NCBI GenBank assembly: GCA_900551855.1
Contig: URXM01000003.1
Location: 62,001 to 126,000 of the forward strand
Reading direction: 5' to 3'
Length of the DNA: 64,000 nt
Origin: an uncultured Eubacteriales bacterium
GTDB lineage: Bacteria; Bacillota; Clostridia; Christensenellales; UBA1242
In this document: piece after piece, positions 17,097 through 25,554 of the stretch
Numbering within the stretch: the first letter of the stretch is position 1
Layout: every line of letters starts with the position of its first letter
Position numbers and translations under genes: made by a program
Notes under the pieces: model-generated
Seen by the model: the letters and a program-made list of their open reading frames with translations, nothing else
The model's database searches: none
What the model was told of the DNA's origin: nothing

Positions 17097-17614
17097 ATGG
17101 AGAAATGGGATGTTTATGATGTAAACAGACAAAACACAAACAGGCAAATTGATGAAGGTCATTTTTTACGGGAGATGAATATAGAGTTGTTATTCATATC
17201 TGCCTTTTCAATTCTGAAGGTAAAATGCTTATACAACAAAGAAGTGCAAACAAGAAAAATTATCCAAATGTTTGGGACATAACTTTGGGTGGAAAAGTTC
17301 AATCTGGAGAAACTTCTCAACAGGGTGCAGAAAGAGAACTTTTTGAAGAGTTGTATATCAAACACGATTTTTCAAATGTAAGACCTTATTTGACAATAAA
17401 CTTCCCAAATGGCTTTGATGACTATTATATAATCAACAAAGATATAGACATAAAAGATATTAAATTTTTTGACAATGAAGTCCAGGCTGTTAAGTGGGCT
17501 GATTTGGACGAAATTTTGGATTTGATAAAAGACAAAAAATTTATACAGTATTATCCATCTTTCATAAGAGCATTGTTTGAAATGAGAAATGGAAAGGGGG
17601 CATTCAATATCTAA
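17097..17614 (+). CDS. NUDIX hydrolase, reading frame split at a slippery heptamer
   Basis: Two frames make one NUDIX protein. Frame 1 begins at ATG 17097 (RBS AAGGGGTG) with MEKWDVYDVNRQNT, the usual start of this family, and loses homology after residue 24. A frame one base back continues with TGDEYRVVIHICLFNSEGKM, LIQQRSANKKNYPNVWD and the NUDIX box GKVQSGET...RELFEELYI, stopping at 17614. Joining the frames by a -1 shift at 17168 gives 172 residues, the family length. The box has Y where the second Gly is usual. Substrate unknown (IPP-isomerase-like or housecleaning). Either a one-base indel in the T run at 17162-17167 or programmed frameshifting. Confidence 0.8.
17162..17168 (+). other. 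Candidate -1 frameshift site T TTT TTA
   Basis: The heptamer is in the correct phase (CAT TTT TTA in frame 1). After a 6-base spacer, ATGAATA (17175-17181) and TATTCAT (17191-17197) form a 7-bp hairpin with a 9-base loop. GAAGG lies just upstream. These are the parts of bacterial frameshift signals, but chance or an indel is possible. Confidence 0.45.
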
Positions 17615-17632
17615 ATAAAAATAAGGGAAAAA

Positions 17633-17661
17633 TAAAAGACCATAAATTATGGCCTTTTTAT
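17633..17661. terminator. Terminator between the convergent NUDIX and AlkD-like genes
   Basis: AAAAGACCATA, loop AAT, TATGGCCTTTTT with an A run on one side and a T run on the other; likely used in both directions. It overlaps the last codon of the minus-strand gene. Confidence 0.75.
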
Positions 17662-18311
17662 TTTATTCTCAATTTTTCAAGTTCTTCTTTTACAGGAGCA
17701 GGGACACGATAACTTTCTTTTGCTTTTGAAATTGATTTGTTTCTTATAAACTTGTCGGTTGTGTTTTTTATTTCGTTTATTGCTGTTGTGCTGTCTATTG
17801 CACAGAGTTCGGCATAAAACCAGGCTATTGCCATTTTAACATAATAAGCATCAGACTTTATCTTTCTTATCTCTTTCAAAATTAGTGGAAGTTTTTGAGT
17901 TTTTATGAAATTTTTCATAAGACAAATTATGCCGACTCTTATTTTAAATTCTGCATTACTTTTCAACAAATCAAAGAAGAATTGTGCTGATTTTTCGCCT
18001 TTCAACTGCTTTAATGCACCTGTGCAATCGCAAGTGCACCAGTTGTCTATATATGGGAGAATATTTTGCAGATATTCTAATTGCTCATCTTCTGTTTTAA
18101 AATATCCAGCACAATAAATATACAACAAGATTTCTTCGTGAGTTAAATTTTTGTCAAAATCGATGTATTCAGGTTCTATCTCTTTTGCAAACTTACGCAA
18201 AATTGGAAGTCTTACTCCAAGTATTGGATATTGTGTGCTGATAAACTTTCTGTTAAATTCTGCATAGGTAAAATCTGAATTATTTTTCAAAAAACTTTTT
18301 ATGTTTATCAT
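17658..18311 (-). CDS. DNA alkylation repair protein (AlkD-like HEAT repeats)
   Basis: Resembles AlkC/AlkD-type glycosylases that remove N3- and N7-alkylated purines using stacked HEAT-like helices. The N terminus shows YAEFNRKFIST, ILGVRLPILRKFAKEI, and later DNWCTCDCTGA and YYVKMAIAWFYAELC, matching the family pattern. Start chosen at 18311 (MINIKSF) behind AAGAGG; the open frame to 18359 would overlap the upstream ABC gene. 217 residues, near the family norm of about 220-230. Probably co-transcribed after the ABC transporter gene. Confidence 0.85.
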   Translation of the reverse strand: MINIKSFLKNNSDFTYAEFNRKFISTQYPILGVRLPILRKFAKEIEPEYIDFDKNLTHEEILLYIYCAGYFKTEDEQLEYLQNILPYIDNWCTCDCTGALKQLKGEKSAQFFFDLLKSNAEFKIRVGIICLMKNFIKTQKLPLILKEIRKIKSDAYYVKMAIAWFYAELCAIDSTTAINEIKNTTDKFIRNKSISKAKESYRVPAPVKEELEKLRIK

Positions 18312-18336
18312 CTGTTTCCTCTTATTTTGAAATGGT

Positions 18337-20478
18337 TTATTCTCTACGCAAACTTTCAACAGGGTCGAGTTTTGCTGCCTTGCTTGCTGGGTAGAGTCCT
18401 GCGATCATGCTTATCAAGATTGAAACTGCAAGTGCTATTGCAAAATACCACCATCTATAACTTATAGGGGCGAGACCGATTGTTGATGTAAGGACAAACC
18501 AAATTACCAATGTAAGAATAAGGTTGTATATAATGCCCATCACTCCACTTAAGACTCCAACCAAGAAACTTTCTGAAGTGAATATTCTTTTTATGTCTTT
18601 TCTTCTTGCACCAATTGATTTCAAAACTCCAATTTCTTTTGTTCTTTCTGTAACGCTCATATAAAGCACAACCAAAATCATCATAGCAGAAACCAACAAT
18701 GAAATGCAGGAGATAACTACAAGTGAAGTCCCTATAATGCTTGACATACTGTTGAACATTCCAGCAAGTTGATCTTCAATGGAGCCGTTATATTTTTCTG
18801 TGCTGGCAAGATATTTGTTTATTGAGTTTGTTATATCTTCAGAAGGTGTTTTTATATACAATGTTGTTGGTGCAAAATAATCTCCAGCACCACTCTGTTC
18901 AAACAAATATTGAAGATAATCATAATCAACATAAACTACCAAAAATCCTGACATAACAGATGTGTCCATAACACCACATATTTCATCACTGAAAGTAAGT
19001 CTGGTGGTTTGATTCCCACCGAGAGACATATTGAAAGAAACTTCTACTTTTTTTCCTACAGCACTTTCTGTATCTTCTCCAAACAATTTGTAAATGCCAG
19101 AAGAAAACATAAATCCTCCGCCACTTGTCATTGTTCCATCGCTAATAACGGGAGCTTTGCTCATTTCTCCTTCAACAATGTTTTGATCGGTGTAGTATGG
19201 TGGAATGCTGTAAATGTAATAGATTGTTTGTGATACATAGTCAGATTCTGGGTCATTTTTGTCTTGGAAATAATCTCCGCTTGGGCTGTAATAAACTTTT
19301 GCATCGGCAATCAAAGTAAACATACTGAAACCATATTCCACATTGTCGCTGGAAACGGTGTAATCAACATTTTGTTCTTTTAGGTAGTTGTTTATATCAT
19401 CAACCAAAGTTGAGATTTCTGCATCTTCAAATGAAGAAGATGTAAACATAGAACTTATGTCATTTCCAGTACTCTTTTTTGATATGGTTACGATTGTAGG
19501 GTCGGAGTAAGATTTCATAGTGTTTGTGATGTAATCAGTGATACCAGAACTGAAACTCATCATCAAAATCAAACTTCCTATACCTATGGCTACGCCAAAT
19601 GCCATAAGCAGGTTTTTGACTCTACTTGCCCACATATTGTGAAAAGAGAGCCTTATTGCAGACCACATTGATAGATTTTGTTTGTCTTTTGAGTTTTTCT
19701 TCTTTTTATTGTTGTTCGTGTCTGCTGTTTCAACATACAAATCTTCAAAATTTTCTTTTGAGTCTTCCTTAGTTGTTTTTTTGTAATTTTTATTCAATTT
19801 GTCGTCAACAATTCTTCCGTCAGAAATTTGAACAACACGGGATGATATAGATGCCACTTTCTCTGAGTGGGTGACCATGATAACCAATTTTCCGCTGTCG
19901 GCAATTTCTTTCAAGATTTCCAAAATTTGCATAGATGTGGCACTGTCAAGGGCACCAGTAGGTTCGTCAGCAATTATGATTTCTGGATCGTTTATAAGTG
20001 CTCTGGCAATAGCGACTCTTTGTTTTTGTCCACCAGAAAGTTGAGTCGGTTTTTTCTTTAACTGACTTTCAAGTCCAACTCTTTTTAAAATTTCTGTTAC
20101 TCTTGCAACTTTCTCTTTTTCACCAACATTTGACAATGTAAGAGCAAGTGTCACATTGTCCAAAATGGACAAATGAGAGATAAGGTTGAAAGATTGAAAA
20201 ACAAAACCAATTTTGTTTTTTCTATATTTGTCAAGTTGTTTGTCTGTGAGTTTAGTCAAATCTTCTCCACCGGAGATTATAGATCCAGTAAAATCGGAAT
20301 CAAGCCCGCCAATAAGATTCATAAGGGTTGATTTTCCGCTTCCACTTTCACCAACAATTGAGACAAGTTCTCCTTTGTCAAATTCTATATTTATGTCATA
20401 AAGGGCTTGAAATGTTTCTTTGTTTGAAAGTTTGTATTTTTTGTTTACATTTATAAGTCTTAATTCTTTATCTTCCAT
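18337..20478 (-). CDS. Fused ABC transporter: ATPase plus MacB/FtsX-type permease
   Basis: One 713-residue chain. ATPase domain (1-230): Walker A GESGSGKST (43-51), signature LSGGQKQRV (147-155), Walker B IIIADEPTGALD (167-178), H-loop MVTHS. A Lys/Asp-rich linker (about 235-270) leads to a first membrane helix (about 285-310), a large extracytoplasmic MacB_PCD-like domain, and three C-terminal helices with the FtsX-type segment TERTKEIGVLKSIGARRKDI. Such proteins act as mechanotransmitters for antimicrobial peptides or lipoproteins, not classical importers. RBS AAGGAG. Substrate cannot be told; no two-component system lies adjacent. Confidence 0.93.
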   Translation of the reverse strand: MEDKELRLINVNKKYKLSNKETFQALYDINIEFDKGELVSIVGESGSGKSTLMNLIGGLDSDFTGSIISGGEDLTKLTDKQLDKYRKNKIGFVFQSFNLISHLSILDNVTLALTLSNVGEKEKVARVTEILKRVGLESQLKKKPTQLSGGQKQRVAIARALINDPEIIIADEPTGALDSATSMQILEILKEIADSGKLVIMVTHSEKVASISSRVVQISDGRIVDDKLNKNYKKTTKEDSKENFEDLYVETADTNNNKKKKNSKDKQNLSMWSAIRLSFHNMWASRVKNLLMAFGVAIGIGSLILMMSFSSGITDYITNTMKSYSDPTIVTISKKSTGNDISSMFTSSSFEDAEISTLVDDINNYLKEQNVDYTVSSDNVEYGFSMFTLIADAKVYYSPSGDYFQDKNDPESDYVSQTIYYIYSIPPYYTDQNIVEGEMSKAPVISDGTMTSGGGFMFSSGIYKLFGEDTESAVGKKVEVSFNMSLGGNQTTRLTFSDEICGVMDTSVMSGFLVVYVDYDYLQYLFEQSGAGDYFAPTTLYIKTPSEDITNSINKYLASTEKYNGSIEDQLAGMFNSMSSIIGTSLVVISCISLLVSAMMILVVLYMSVTERTKEIGVLKSIGARRKDIKRIFTSESFLVGVLSGVMGIIYNLILTLVIWFVLTSTIGLAPISYRWWYFAIALAVSILISMIAGLYPASKAAKLDPVESLRRE

Positions 20479-20609
20479 TGAAGCTCCTTTTTGGGAATTT
20501 TATACAATTTTTATTATTCATTTTTTCGAGTTTAGTTGCAAGTTTTATCTTTAAAATAATATCATATTTTATGGCAAATAATCAACCGATTAAAAAATAA
20601 TAATTTATT

Positions 20610-20638
20610 TTGTAAATTTAATTATTTTGTGTTATAAT
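20610..20638 (+). promoter_or_regulatory. Promoter of the metal exporter gene
   Basis: TTGTAA at 20610-20615, 17-base spacer, TATAAT at 20633-20638 with TGT just before it. The 5' UTR is only about 17 bases, leaving no room for a riboswitch. Confidence 0.75.
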
Positions 20639-20661
20639 ATGCAAAGGTTTTAAGGAGAGAT

Positions 20662-21669
20662 ATGCTAGAGATTTTTGTTGATAGTCTGTATGATGCTGTG
20701 CTGGATTGTCTTAAAGTCATTCCAGTGCTTTTTCTCGCGTATCTTTTGGTGGCTTATTTGTCTCACGACCACAGCCATAAATTCAGTAAGTTTTTGGCAA
20801 GGAACAAAAAAACGAGCGTACTTTATGCATCGTTTTTGGGGTGCATTCCTCAATGTGGTTTCTCATCAGTAATTGCCGACTTGTATTCTTGGAAAAATGT
20901 TTCTTTAGGTACACTTATTGCTGTTTTTGTAGCGACTTCCGATGAAGCAATACCAATTATGATTTCAAATGTTGACCAAATTTTGCCAATGTTGCTTATG
21001 ATAGGTATAAAAATTTTGTTGGCATTATTCTGGGGGTATTTGATAGATATAACTGCTTCTTTGATTACAAAGTCTAGAAAAAATAAAGTTCTGGTTTCAT
21101 CTAAGAACGAAGAAATTGAAGAACATAATCACTTGCACGAACATTGTGAAGTTGAGCACGATCACGAACATGAGGGCGAAGAAGAACACTCACATACTCA
21201 CTCACATATTCACGAATGTGGACATATTCACACAGACAAATGTCCTGATGATTGCGGGCACGAACACGGTTGCTGTGCAAACAACATTTTCTTAGATGCA
21301 TTTATGCATACTTTTAGCATTATCATTTATATCTTTGTTGCAACATTTATCATCAATATGATTATAGGTTATTTTGGAACAGCTGCACTTGAAAATTTGC
21401 TGACAACAAATATGTATTTGCAAGTAATCATCGCAAGTTTGATTGGATTGATACCAAATTGTGCTTCTTCTGTTTTACTGGTGGAATTGTTTATTTACGG
21501 GACATTGTCTTTCCCAGCATTGCTGGCAGGACTTACTGCTGGAGCAGGAGTAGGGCTTGTGATTTTGTTTACAAAAAACAAAAAACATATGCTTAAAAAT
21601 TTTGGTATATTATTCTTACAATATTTTATAGGTGTAGCATCAGGAATGTTCTTGACAATATTCTTTTAA
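20662..21669 (+). CDS. Putative heavy-metal exporter (ArsP_2-like, His-rich loop)
   Basis: Integral membrane protein of 335 residues with about 9-10 hydrophobic segments in two similar halves. The halves share LGCIPQCGFSSVIADL (about 54-69) and IGLIPNCASSVLLVELFIYG, typical of the ArsP_2 putative metal-exporter family. Between the halves a cytoplasm-sized loop (about 150-205) is packed with His, Glu and Cys (HSHTHSHIHECGHIH, GHEHGCC), a likely metal-sensing or buffering segment. Own promoter and terminator. Manganese or another divalent metal is plausible; the substrate is inference. Confidence 0.75.
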   Translation: MLEIFVDSLYDAVLDCLKVIPVLFLAYLLVAYLSHDHSHKFSKFLARNKKTSVLYASFLGCIPQCGFSSVIADLYSWKNVSLGTLIAVFVATSDEAIPIMISNVDQILPMLLMIGIKILLALFWGYLIDITASLITKSRKNKVLVSSKNEEIEEHNHLHEHCEVEHDHEHEGEEEHSHTHSHIHECGHIHTDKCPDDCGHEHGCCANNIFLDAFMHTFSIIIYIFVATFIINMIIGYFGTAALENLLTTNMYLQVIIASLIGLIPNCASSVLLVELFIYGTLSFPALLAGLTAGAGVGLVILFTKNKKHMLKNFGILFLQYFIGVASGMFLTIFF

Positions 21670-21683
21670 AATGTGACAAATAA

Positions 21684-21720
21684 AAAAGCATCTTCAATTG
21701 AGAAGGTGCTTTTATTTTTT
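21684..21720 (+). terminator. Terminator of the metal exporter gene
   Basis: AAAAGCATCTTC, loop AATTGA, GAAGGTGCTTTT (one G-T pair) followed by a T run. The A run on the left may also serve the minus-strand gene that converges here. Confidence 0.85.
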
Positions 21721-21738
21721 TTTGACTTTATAGATATT

Positions 21739-21990
21739 TTAGCCGTGTAAGCCGTTTGCTTGTCTTTCCATATTTTCTACAACAATATCTTGAATATCTC
21801 CAAGAGAATCGCAATATTCCAAAACTTTCCAAGGTGTGTTTGTGTGGAAATGGATTTTTATAAGTTCTTCGTCTCCAACAACGAGCAAACAATCTCCTTC
21901 GATGTTGTCAGTGATGTATTGTCTAATTTTTTCATCTGACAAGTTTTTTCCTTCGATTAAAAGTTGTGTATCAAATTTGTATTCAATCAT
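21739..21990 (-). CDS. Stand-alone FakA C-terminal-like (DegV/DAK-related) small protein
   Basis: 83 residues. The chain (EYKFDTQLLIEG, GDCLLVVGDEELIKIHFHTN, DIQDIVVENMERQ) matches the C-terminal part of fatty-acid kinase FakA/YloV, where the same YCTEF...GDSLVVVGDE...KVHVHTN...IKIENM order occurs, but no kinase or DegV-binding remainder is present. Start at 21990 chosen for AAGGAG upstream; the frame extends to 22032 over the neighbour. Last gene of the lgt/DivIVA-like cluster. A DegV (FakB-type) gene lies at 26423-27265. Confidence 0.7.
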   Translation of the reverse strand: MIEYKFDTQLLIEGKNLSDEKIRQYITDNIEGDCLLVVGDEELIKIHFHTNTPWKVLEYCDSLGDIQDIVVENMERQANGLHG

Positions 21991-22009
21991 TTTTTTCTCC
22001 TTCCTTTGT

Positions 22010-22651
22010 TTAGTTTTGATTGTAGAAATCAAAAGCTTTCATAATTTCTTCCAAATCTTCTGTTGGATTTAAAGCTTCTTCAAAATTGAAGCCACTTTCG
22101 CTTACAGGAATATCTTTTAAAGTCTTTGGTGCTTGTTTTGGAGTGTTTGTAGGGATATGAACTTCTTTAGGAGCCTCTTGAATTTTTTTGTAGTCCTGCA
22201 TTTTGTTCAACAAAAGGCGCATACTGTCATTTTCTGAGTAGATAGGTTGGGTAATGTTTGAAGTCTTTTCAAGATTTACTTTATAATCATTTACGATGTT
22301 AGTAAATTCCAACATCAAATTTGTAAAATCTTCGTTTCTTCTTAATTCTGGAAATCTTAAAGACAATTCTTTTAACAACAATTCCAATTTGTCCATAATC
22401 AATTTGAAATAGTTTTTTGGACCTTCTTCTTGAAATTTTTTTGCTTTTTCAAGGGCATTGAGTGCTGTCATAATGTTTTTCTCTTTGTTTTCTAATTCGA
22501 AACGCTCATTTTTCATATCCAAAACTTTCTTTTCTGAATCCAACGCTTTGAGTTTTTCTTCCATCAGTTTTGCTTCATAGTTGGCTTTCATTCTTTGAAT
22601 ATAACTATCTACTTCTGATTTTTTATAACCATCTGTTTCCTGTGAAAACAT
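22010..22651 (-). CDS. DivIVA-domain-like coiled-coil protein
   Basis: 213 residues. The N terminus MFSQETDGYKKSEVDSYI resembles the GY...VDxFL lipid-binding start of DivIVA/GpsB proteins, followed by a long Lys/Glu coiled coil (about 20-80), a middle helical part, a Pro/Thr-rich linker and an acidic tail. Such proteins mark curved membrane and recruit division or sporulation factors. Start at 22651 chosen because GGAG lies nine bases upstream; TTG 22678 and ATG 22666 are also in frame but would overlap the preceding gene. Probably in one transcript with lgt. Confidence 0.65.
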   Translation of the reverse strand: MFSQETDGYKKSEVDSYIQRMKANYEAKLMEEKLKALDSEKKVLDMKNERFELENKEKNIMTALNALEKAKKFQEEGPKNYFKLIMDKLELLLKELSLRFPELRRNEDFTNLMLEFTNIVNDYKVNLEKTSNITQPIYSENDSMRLLLNKMQDYKKIQEAPKEVHIPTNTPKQAPKTLKDIPVSESGFNFEEALNPTEDLEEIMKAFDFYNQN

Positions 22652-22656
22652 ATCTA

Positions 22657-23154
22657 CTATCTCCATTTCTTGTTGCAAAATATTCCTACAACTAATAATA
22701 CCAAAAATAGTGATATAAAAGCAATAAAAATTGGCAATGTTATAAATTTTTTTACCAAAAGAAAAGAGAAAATATTTACGAAAATTAGCGAATAAGCAAA
22801 TATCAAATGAAATTTTTGTCCAGTATAAATAAATGTAAAAACTGAGGCTGTTGACAGTGCAATCAAAATGTAAAAAATGGCAAAATTTGCAGTTTGAGTA
22901 AGGGAGAATATAACTCCAACGGCACCAACAAAAGTGAGCAAAAAACCGATATAAAGGGTGCTGTCAAAGTTGAATAAGAAGCCTTTGGCAAGTTGAAAAA
23001 AGCCTACACAAATACAAAAGTTGTAGAACCATAGACTTGGCAGTTTTAAACTGTAAATTGAGAAGAATGTTGAGATTGCAAATAACAAAAAAAGAAAAAC
23101 TGCAAAGGTCTTCAACAGTAAACTTTTTTTTATCCCAAACACTCGACTTCTCAT
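22657..23154 (-). CDS. Small integral membrane protein, unknown
   Basis: 165 residues, almost entirely hydrophobic, with about five membrane segments and a basic N terminus (MRSRVFGIKKS) and C terminus (CNKKWR). I do not recognise the family. It sits six bases before the DivIVA-like gene and 47 bases after lgt on the minus strand, so a membrane or envelope role beside them is plausible. No clear Shine-Dalgarno precedes the ATG; the start is uncertain. Confidence 0.55.
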   Translation of the reverse strand: MRSRVFGIKKSLLLKTFAVFLFLLFAISTFFSIYSLKLPSLWFYNFCICVGFFQLAKGFLFNFDSTLYIGFLLTFVGAVGVIFSLTQTANFAIFYILIALSTASVFTFIYTGQKFHLIFAYSLIFVNIFSFLLVKKFITLPIFIAFISLFLVLLVVGIFCNKKWR

Positions 23155-23201
23155 AAGAGTAGTATGTTTAGATTTTTCTGTTTTAAACTTTGCAGTTTTT
23201 G

Positions 23202-24053
23202 TTATAAATCAGTTTTCAAAACATCCATAATTTTATCAAAACTGTCTTTGTTTTTCTTTTTTGTAAGGGTGTTGTAAAGTATCATTGCAAGTCCTAGAAT
23301 TATAAAAACAACGCTTAACAATTGAGAGATTCTGATAGAGCCAAGGTATAAACTGTCAGTTCTCAAACCTTCGATAAACATTCTGCCTAATCCATATAAA
23401 ATCAAATAATAGGCGGCTACCATTCCGTTTCTTTTGAAGTTTACTCTGTAAAGCAAATACATCAAGATCGCAAAAGTGATGAAGTTCCATAAACTTTCAT
23501 AGAAGAAAGTTGCCAAATGCCAACCACTTCCACTGCAAGTGCAATCAGGTTGGGTGCAATGATCAATGTAAACTCCAAATGGGAACCATTGCCATTTTGG
23601 ATCAGAAATATAAAATCCATAAGCTTCTTGATTGAAGAAGTTTCCCCATCTTCCCAATGCTTGACCGCAGATAAGTGCTGGGGCGATTATGTCAATAAGA
23701 GCAAAGAAACTTTTTTTGTGAATTAAGCAGTATAGTAAAACGGCTAAAGCGCCACCAATCAAACCACCATAGAATGCAAGACCCCCTTCCCAAATTTTGA
23801 AGATGTCCCAAAAATTTGTGTAGTAATCAAGCCTAAATAAAATATAATAAAGTCTTGCACCAATAATTGCCAAAGGAATAACATAACAAGCCAAAGTTAT
23901 AATGTCTTCAAATTTAAAGCCTCTTTTTTTGGCTACAATGCAAGTGATTATGATTCCCAAAAGATATGACAAGGCACTTGTTATGCCATAGAAATTTATT
24001 CTCCAACCAAAAATATCAAAACCGCTTGGTATTGATAGAATAATATCGTTCAT
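23202..24053 (-). CDS. lgt: Prolipoprotein diacylglyceryl transferase
   Basis: Transfers diacylglycerol from phosphatidylglycerol to the lipobox cysteine of prelipoproteins in the membrane. Motifs GGLAFYGGLIGG, GRWGNFFNQEAYG (the Lgt signature) and the later FYESLWN and GLGRMFIEGLRTDS are present. 283 residues with about seven membrane helices, normal. RBS GGAGG. First gene of the minus-strand lgt-DivIVA-like cluster. Confidence 0.96.
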   Translation of the reverse strand: MNDIILSIPSGFDIFGWRINFYGITSALSYLLGIIITCIVAKKRGFKFEDIITLACYVIPLAIIGARLYYILFRLDYYTNFWDIFKIWEGGLAFYGGLIGGALAVLLYCLIHKKSFFALIDIIAPALICGQALGRWGNFFNQEAYGFYISDPKWQWFPFGVYIDHCTQPDCTCSGSGWHLATFFYESLWNFITFAILMYLLYRVNFKRNGMVAAYYLILYGLGRMFIEGLRTDSLYLGSIRISQLLSVVFIILGLAMILYNTLTKKKNKDSFDKIMDVLKTDL

Positions 24054-24128
24054 TTTGCCTCCAAGATTTGGGCGATGGTTCTTTAAAATTATATTTATAA
24101 GTATAGAAATTTAGAATTATAAAGTCAA

Positions 24129-24164
24129 ATAAAAAAGCGCTTTTATTATTTAATAAAAACGCTT
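24129..24164 (-). terminator. Terminator of the Rho-like gene
   Basis: Read on the minus strand: AAGCG-TTTTTATTA stem with AATAAAAGCGCTT (one internal mismatch) followed by a T run. It separates the Rho-like gene from lgt. Confidence 0.75.
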
Positions 24165-24180
24165 ATAAACTTTAAAACAA

Positions 24181-25368
24181 TTATAATTCAATTTTGTTTG
24201 AAACCTTATAAACTGCAGAAACATACATTTGATCAAACAAATCAGAGTTGTCGAGAGTTGTAAAAACTGTTGTATTTTTGTTTTCTCCACCACATTTAGC
24301 CAAAAGCATAATTTGTTTTATAAGGTCAACAGCTGATTCTGTGTGTCCCATAAGTGCTTTTGTGTTTGTTTTGAAAGCAAAGTCAATGTCATTTGCAAGG
24401 GTGGTTATGTCTTGAACAAACAAAGCAACGCTCAATCCTTGTTGTTGCAAACGCTTAATATGTTCAACGACCAAGAGCATTGTTTGATACACAGAAAGTG
24501 GGCGATCATTGTAGTCAAGAGTGAAAAGGTTGTTGAAGCCTAAAGAATTTATAATGGTCTTGTCTTCAAACATCACATTTGGAACAATTCCAATTGTGAT
24601 TGTTTTGTTTTCATTAAACTTTTTAAGCAAGTTTTTAAACAAATCAGCATTATCAATAAATTTGCTTTGTTGCAAGAGATATCTTTTCCCCAAAATTATT
24701 TCGGCTTTATTCAATTTCAATTTTTGATCAGGGACAACTTGTTGATATTCATTTGAATTGTCTTTATAATTTTGATAGCTTTGGAAGTTGATATATTTTA
24801 TGCTGTCCAAAATGTATTCTTTTTCTTCATTCATAATTATGGCAGTGCCGACAACATAATCATAAGGTTTAAGTCTGGCATCAATACTCTTTTTTACCAA
24901 AACAAAGCCACCATTGTATTGATTGTAGAAATAATACTCTTTGTCATTTCTTTCACAAAGAATACCTTTGACTTCAATAGGGAAAAGTTTTTGTTTCAAA
25001 ACATCATCTTCTACTTGTCTAAAAGTAACAGCCTTTTGAACATGGCTGGAAGATCTTTGTTGAACTGATTTAAGAGAATAATCTTTTCCAGTAATTTGAG
25101 AAAGTTCTGCCAAAATACCCTCAATGTTGCTCAATTCTTTGTAAGGTCTGCCTTGTCTAAGGGGAATAGGTTTCAAATCTTCGCCAGAAATGATTTTGTT
25201 CATAACAATAGAAATATGGTCATTTCTTTTTAAAGTTGTTGGAGAATTATCACCAAAAACTCTTGCCAAAGCTCTAAGCTCATAGATCCCTAAAGATTCG
25301 ATGAGGGACAAACAATCTTGTTGTGATTTAGTCAAGTTGTTAAATTCATAAGCATTTTGTTTTGTCAT
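24181..25368 (-). CDS. Rho-like protein lacking the P-loop
   Basis: 395 residues with the domain order of transcription terminator Rho. A Rho_N/SAP-like helical start (LGIYELRALARVFGD, 26-40), then a cold-shock-like RNA-binding part (GILCERNDKEYYF ... LKPYDYVVGTAIIMNEEKEY, about 135-185), then a RecA-like part in which VVEHIKRLQQQGLSVALFVQ (300-319) and LLAKCGGENKNTTVFTTLDN match the Rho segments for Walker B and the R loop. The site that should hold the P-loop is RYLLQQSKFIDNADL (229-243), with no GKT, and Walker B aspartates are shifted or lost. Likely a non-ATPase Rho paralogue. No ordinary rho is in the window. Confidence 0.65.
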   Translation of the reverse strand: MTKQNAYEFNNLTKSQQDCLSLIESLGIYELRALARVFGDNSPTTLKRNDHISIVMNKIISGEDLKPIPLRQGRPYKELSNIEGILAELSQITGKDYSLKSVQQRSSSHVQKAVTFRQVEDDVLKQKLFPIEVKGILCERNDKEYYFYNQYNGGFVLVKKSIDARLKPYDYVVGTAIIMNEEKEYILDSIKYINFQSYQNYKDNSNEYQQVVPDQKLKLNKAEIILGKRYLLQQSKFIDNADLFKNLLKKFNENKTITIGIVPNVMFEDKTIINSLGFNNLFTLDYNDRPLSVYQTMLLVVEHIKRLQQQGLSVALFVQDITTLANDIDFAFKTNTKALMGHTESAVDLIKQIMLLAKCGGENKNTTVFTTLDNSDLFDQMYVSAVYKVSNKIEL

Positions 25369-25511
25369 AGTTTTGCCTTCCTCTTTTTAATATAAAAAAT
25401 CTTCAAATACATTGATATTATACCACATTTCGACATTAAATACAAATAAAAGCAAATATTTATCAAAAAAAATGCTTTCAACAAATTATAGTCATTTAAA
25501 GATTTATATTA

Positions 25512-25554
25512 TTGCATAACACACAATATATGGTGTAGTATGCATATTATTCAA
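25512..25554. repeat. Dispersed repeat copy C
   Basis: TTGCATAACACACAATAT followed by GTGTAGTATGCAT and ATTATTCAA. On the minus strand it supplies the TAA stop of the adjoining SDR gene (25547-25549). Confidence 0.65.

Noticed and set aside
20490..20661. Possible manganese riboswitch before the metal exporter
   Set aside because: The promoter lies about 25 bases from the start codon, leaving no room for an aptamer.
21100..21290. Repetitive His-coding stretch considered as a CRISPR-like or tandem repeat
   Set aside because: It is in frame, imperfect, and explained by the His-rich loop of the exporter.
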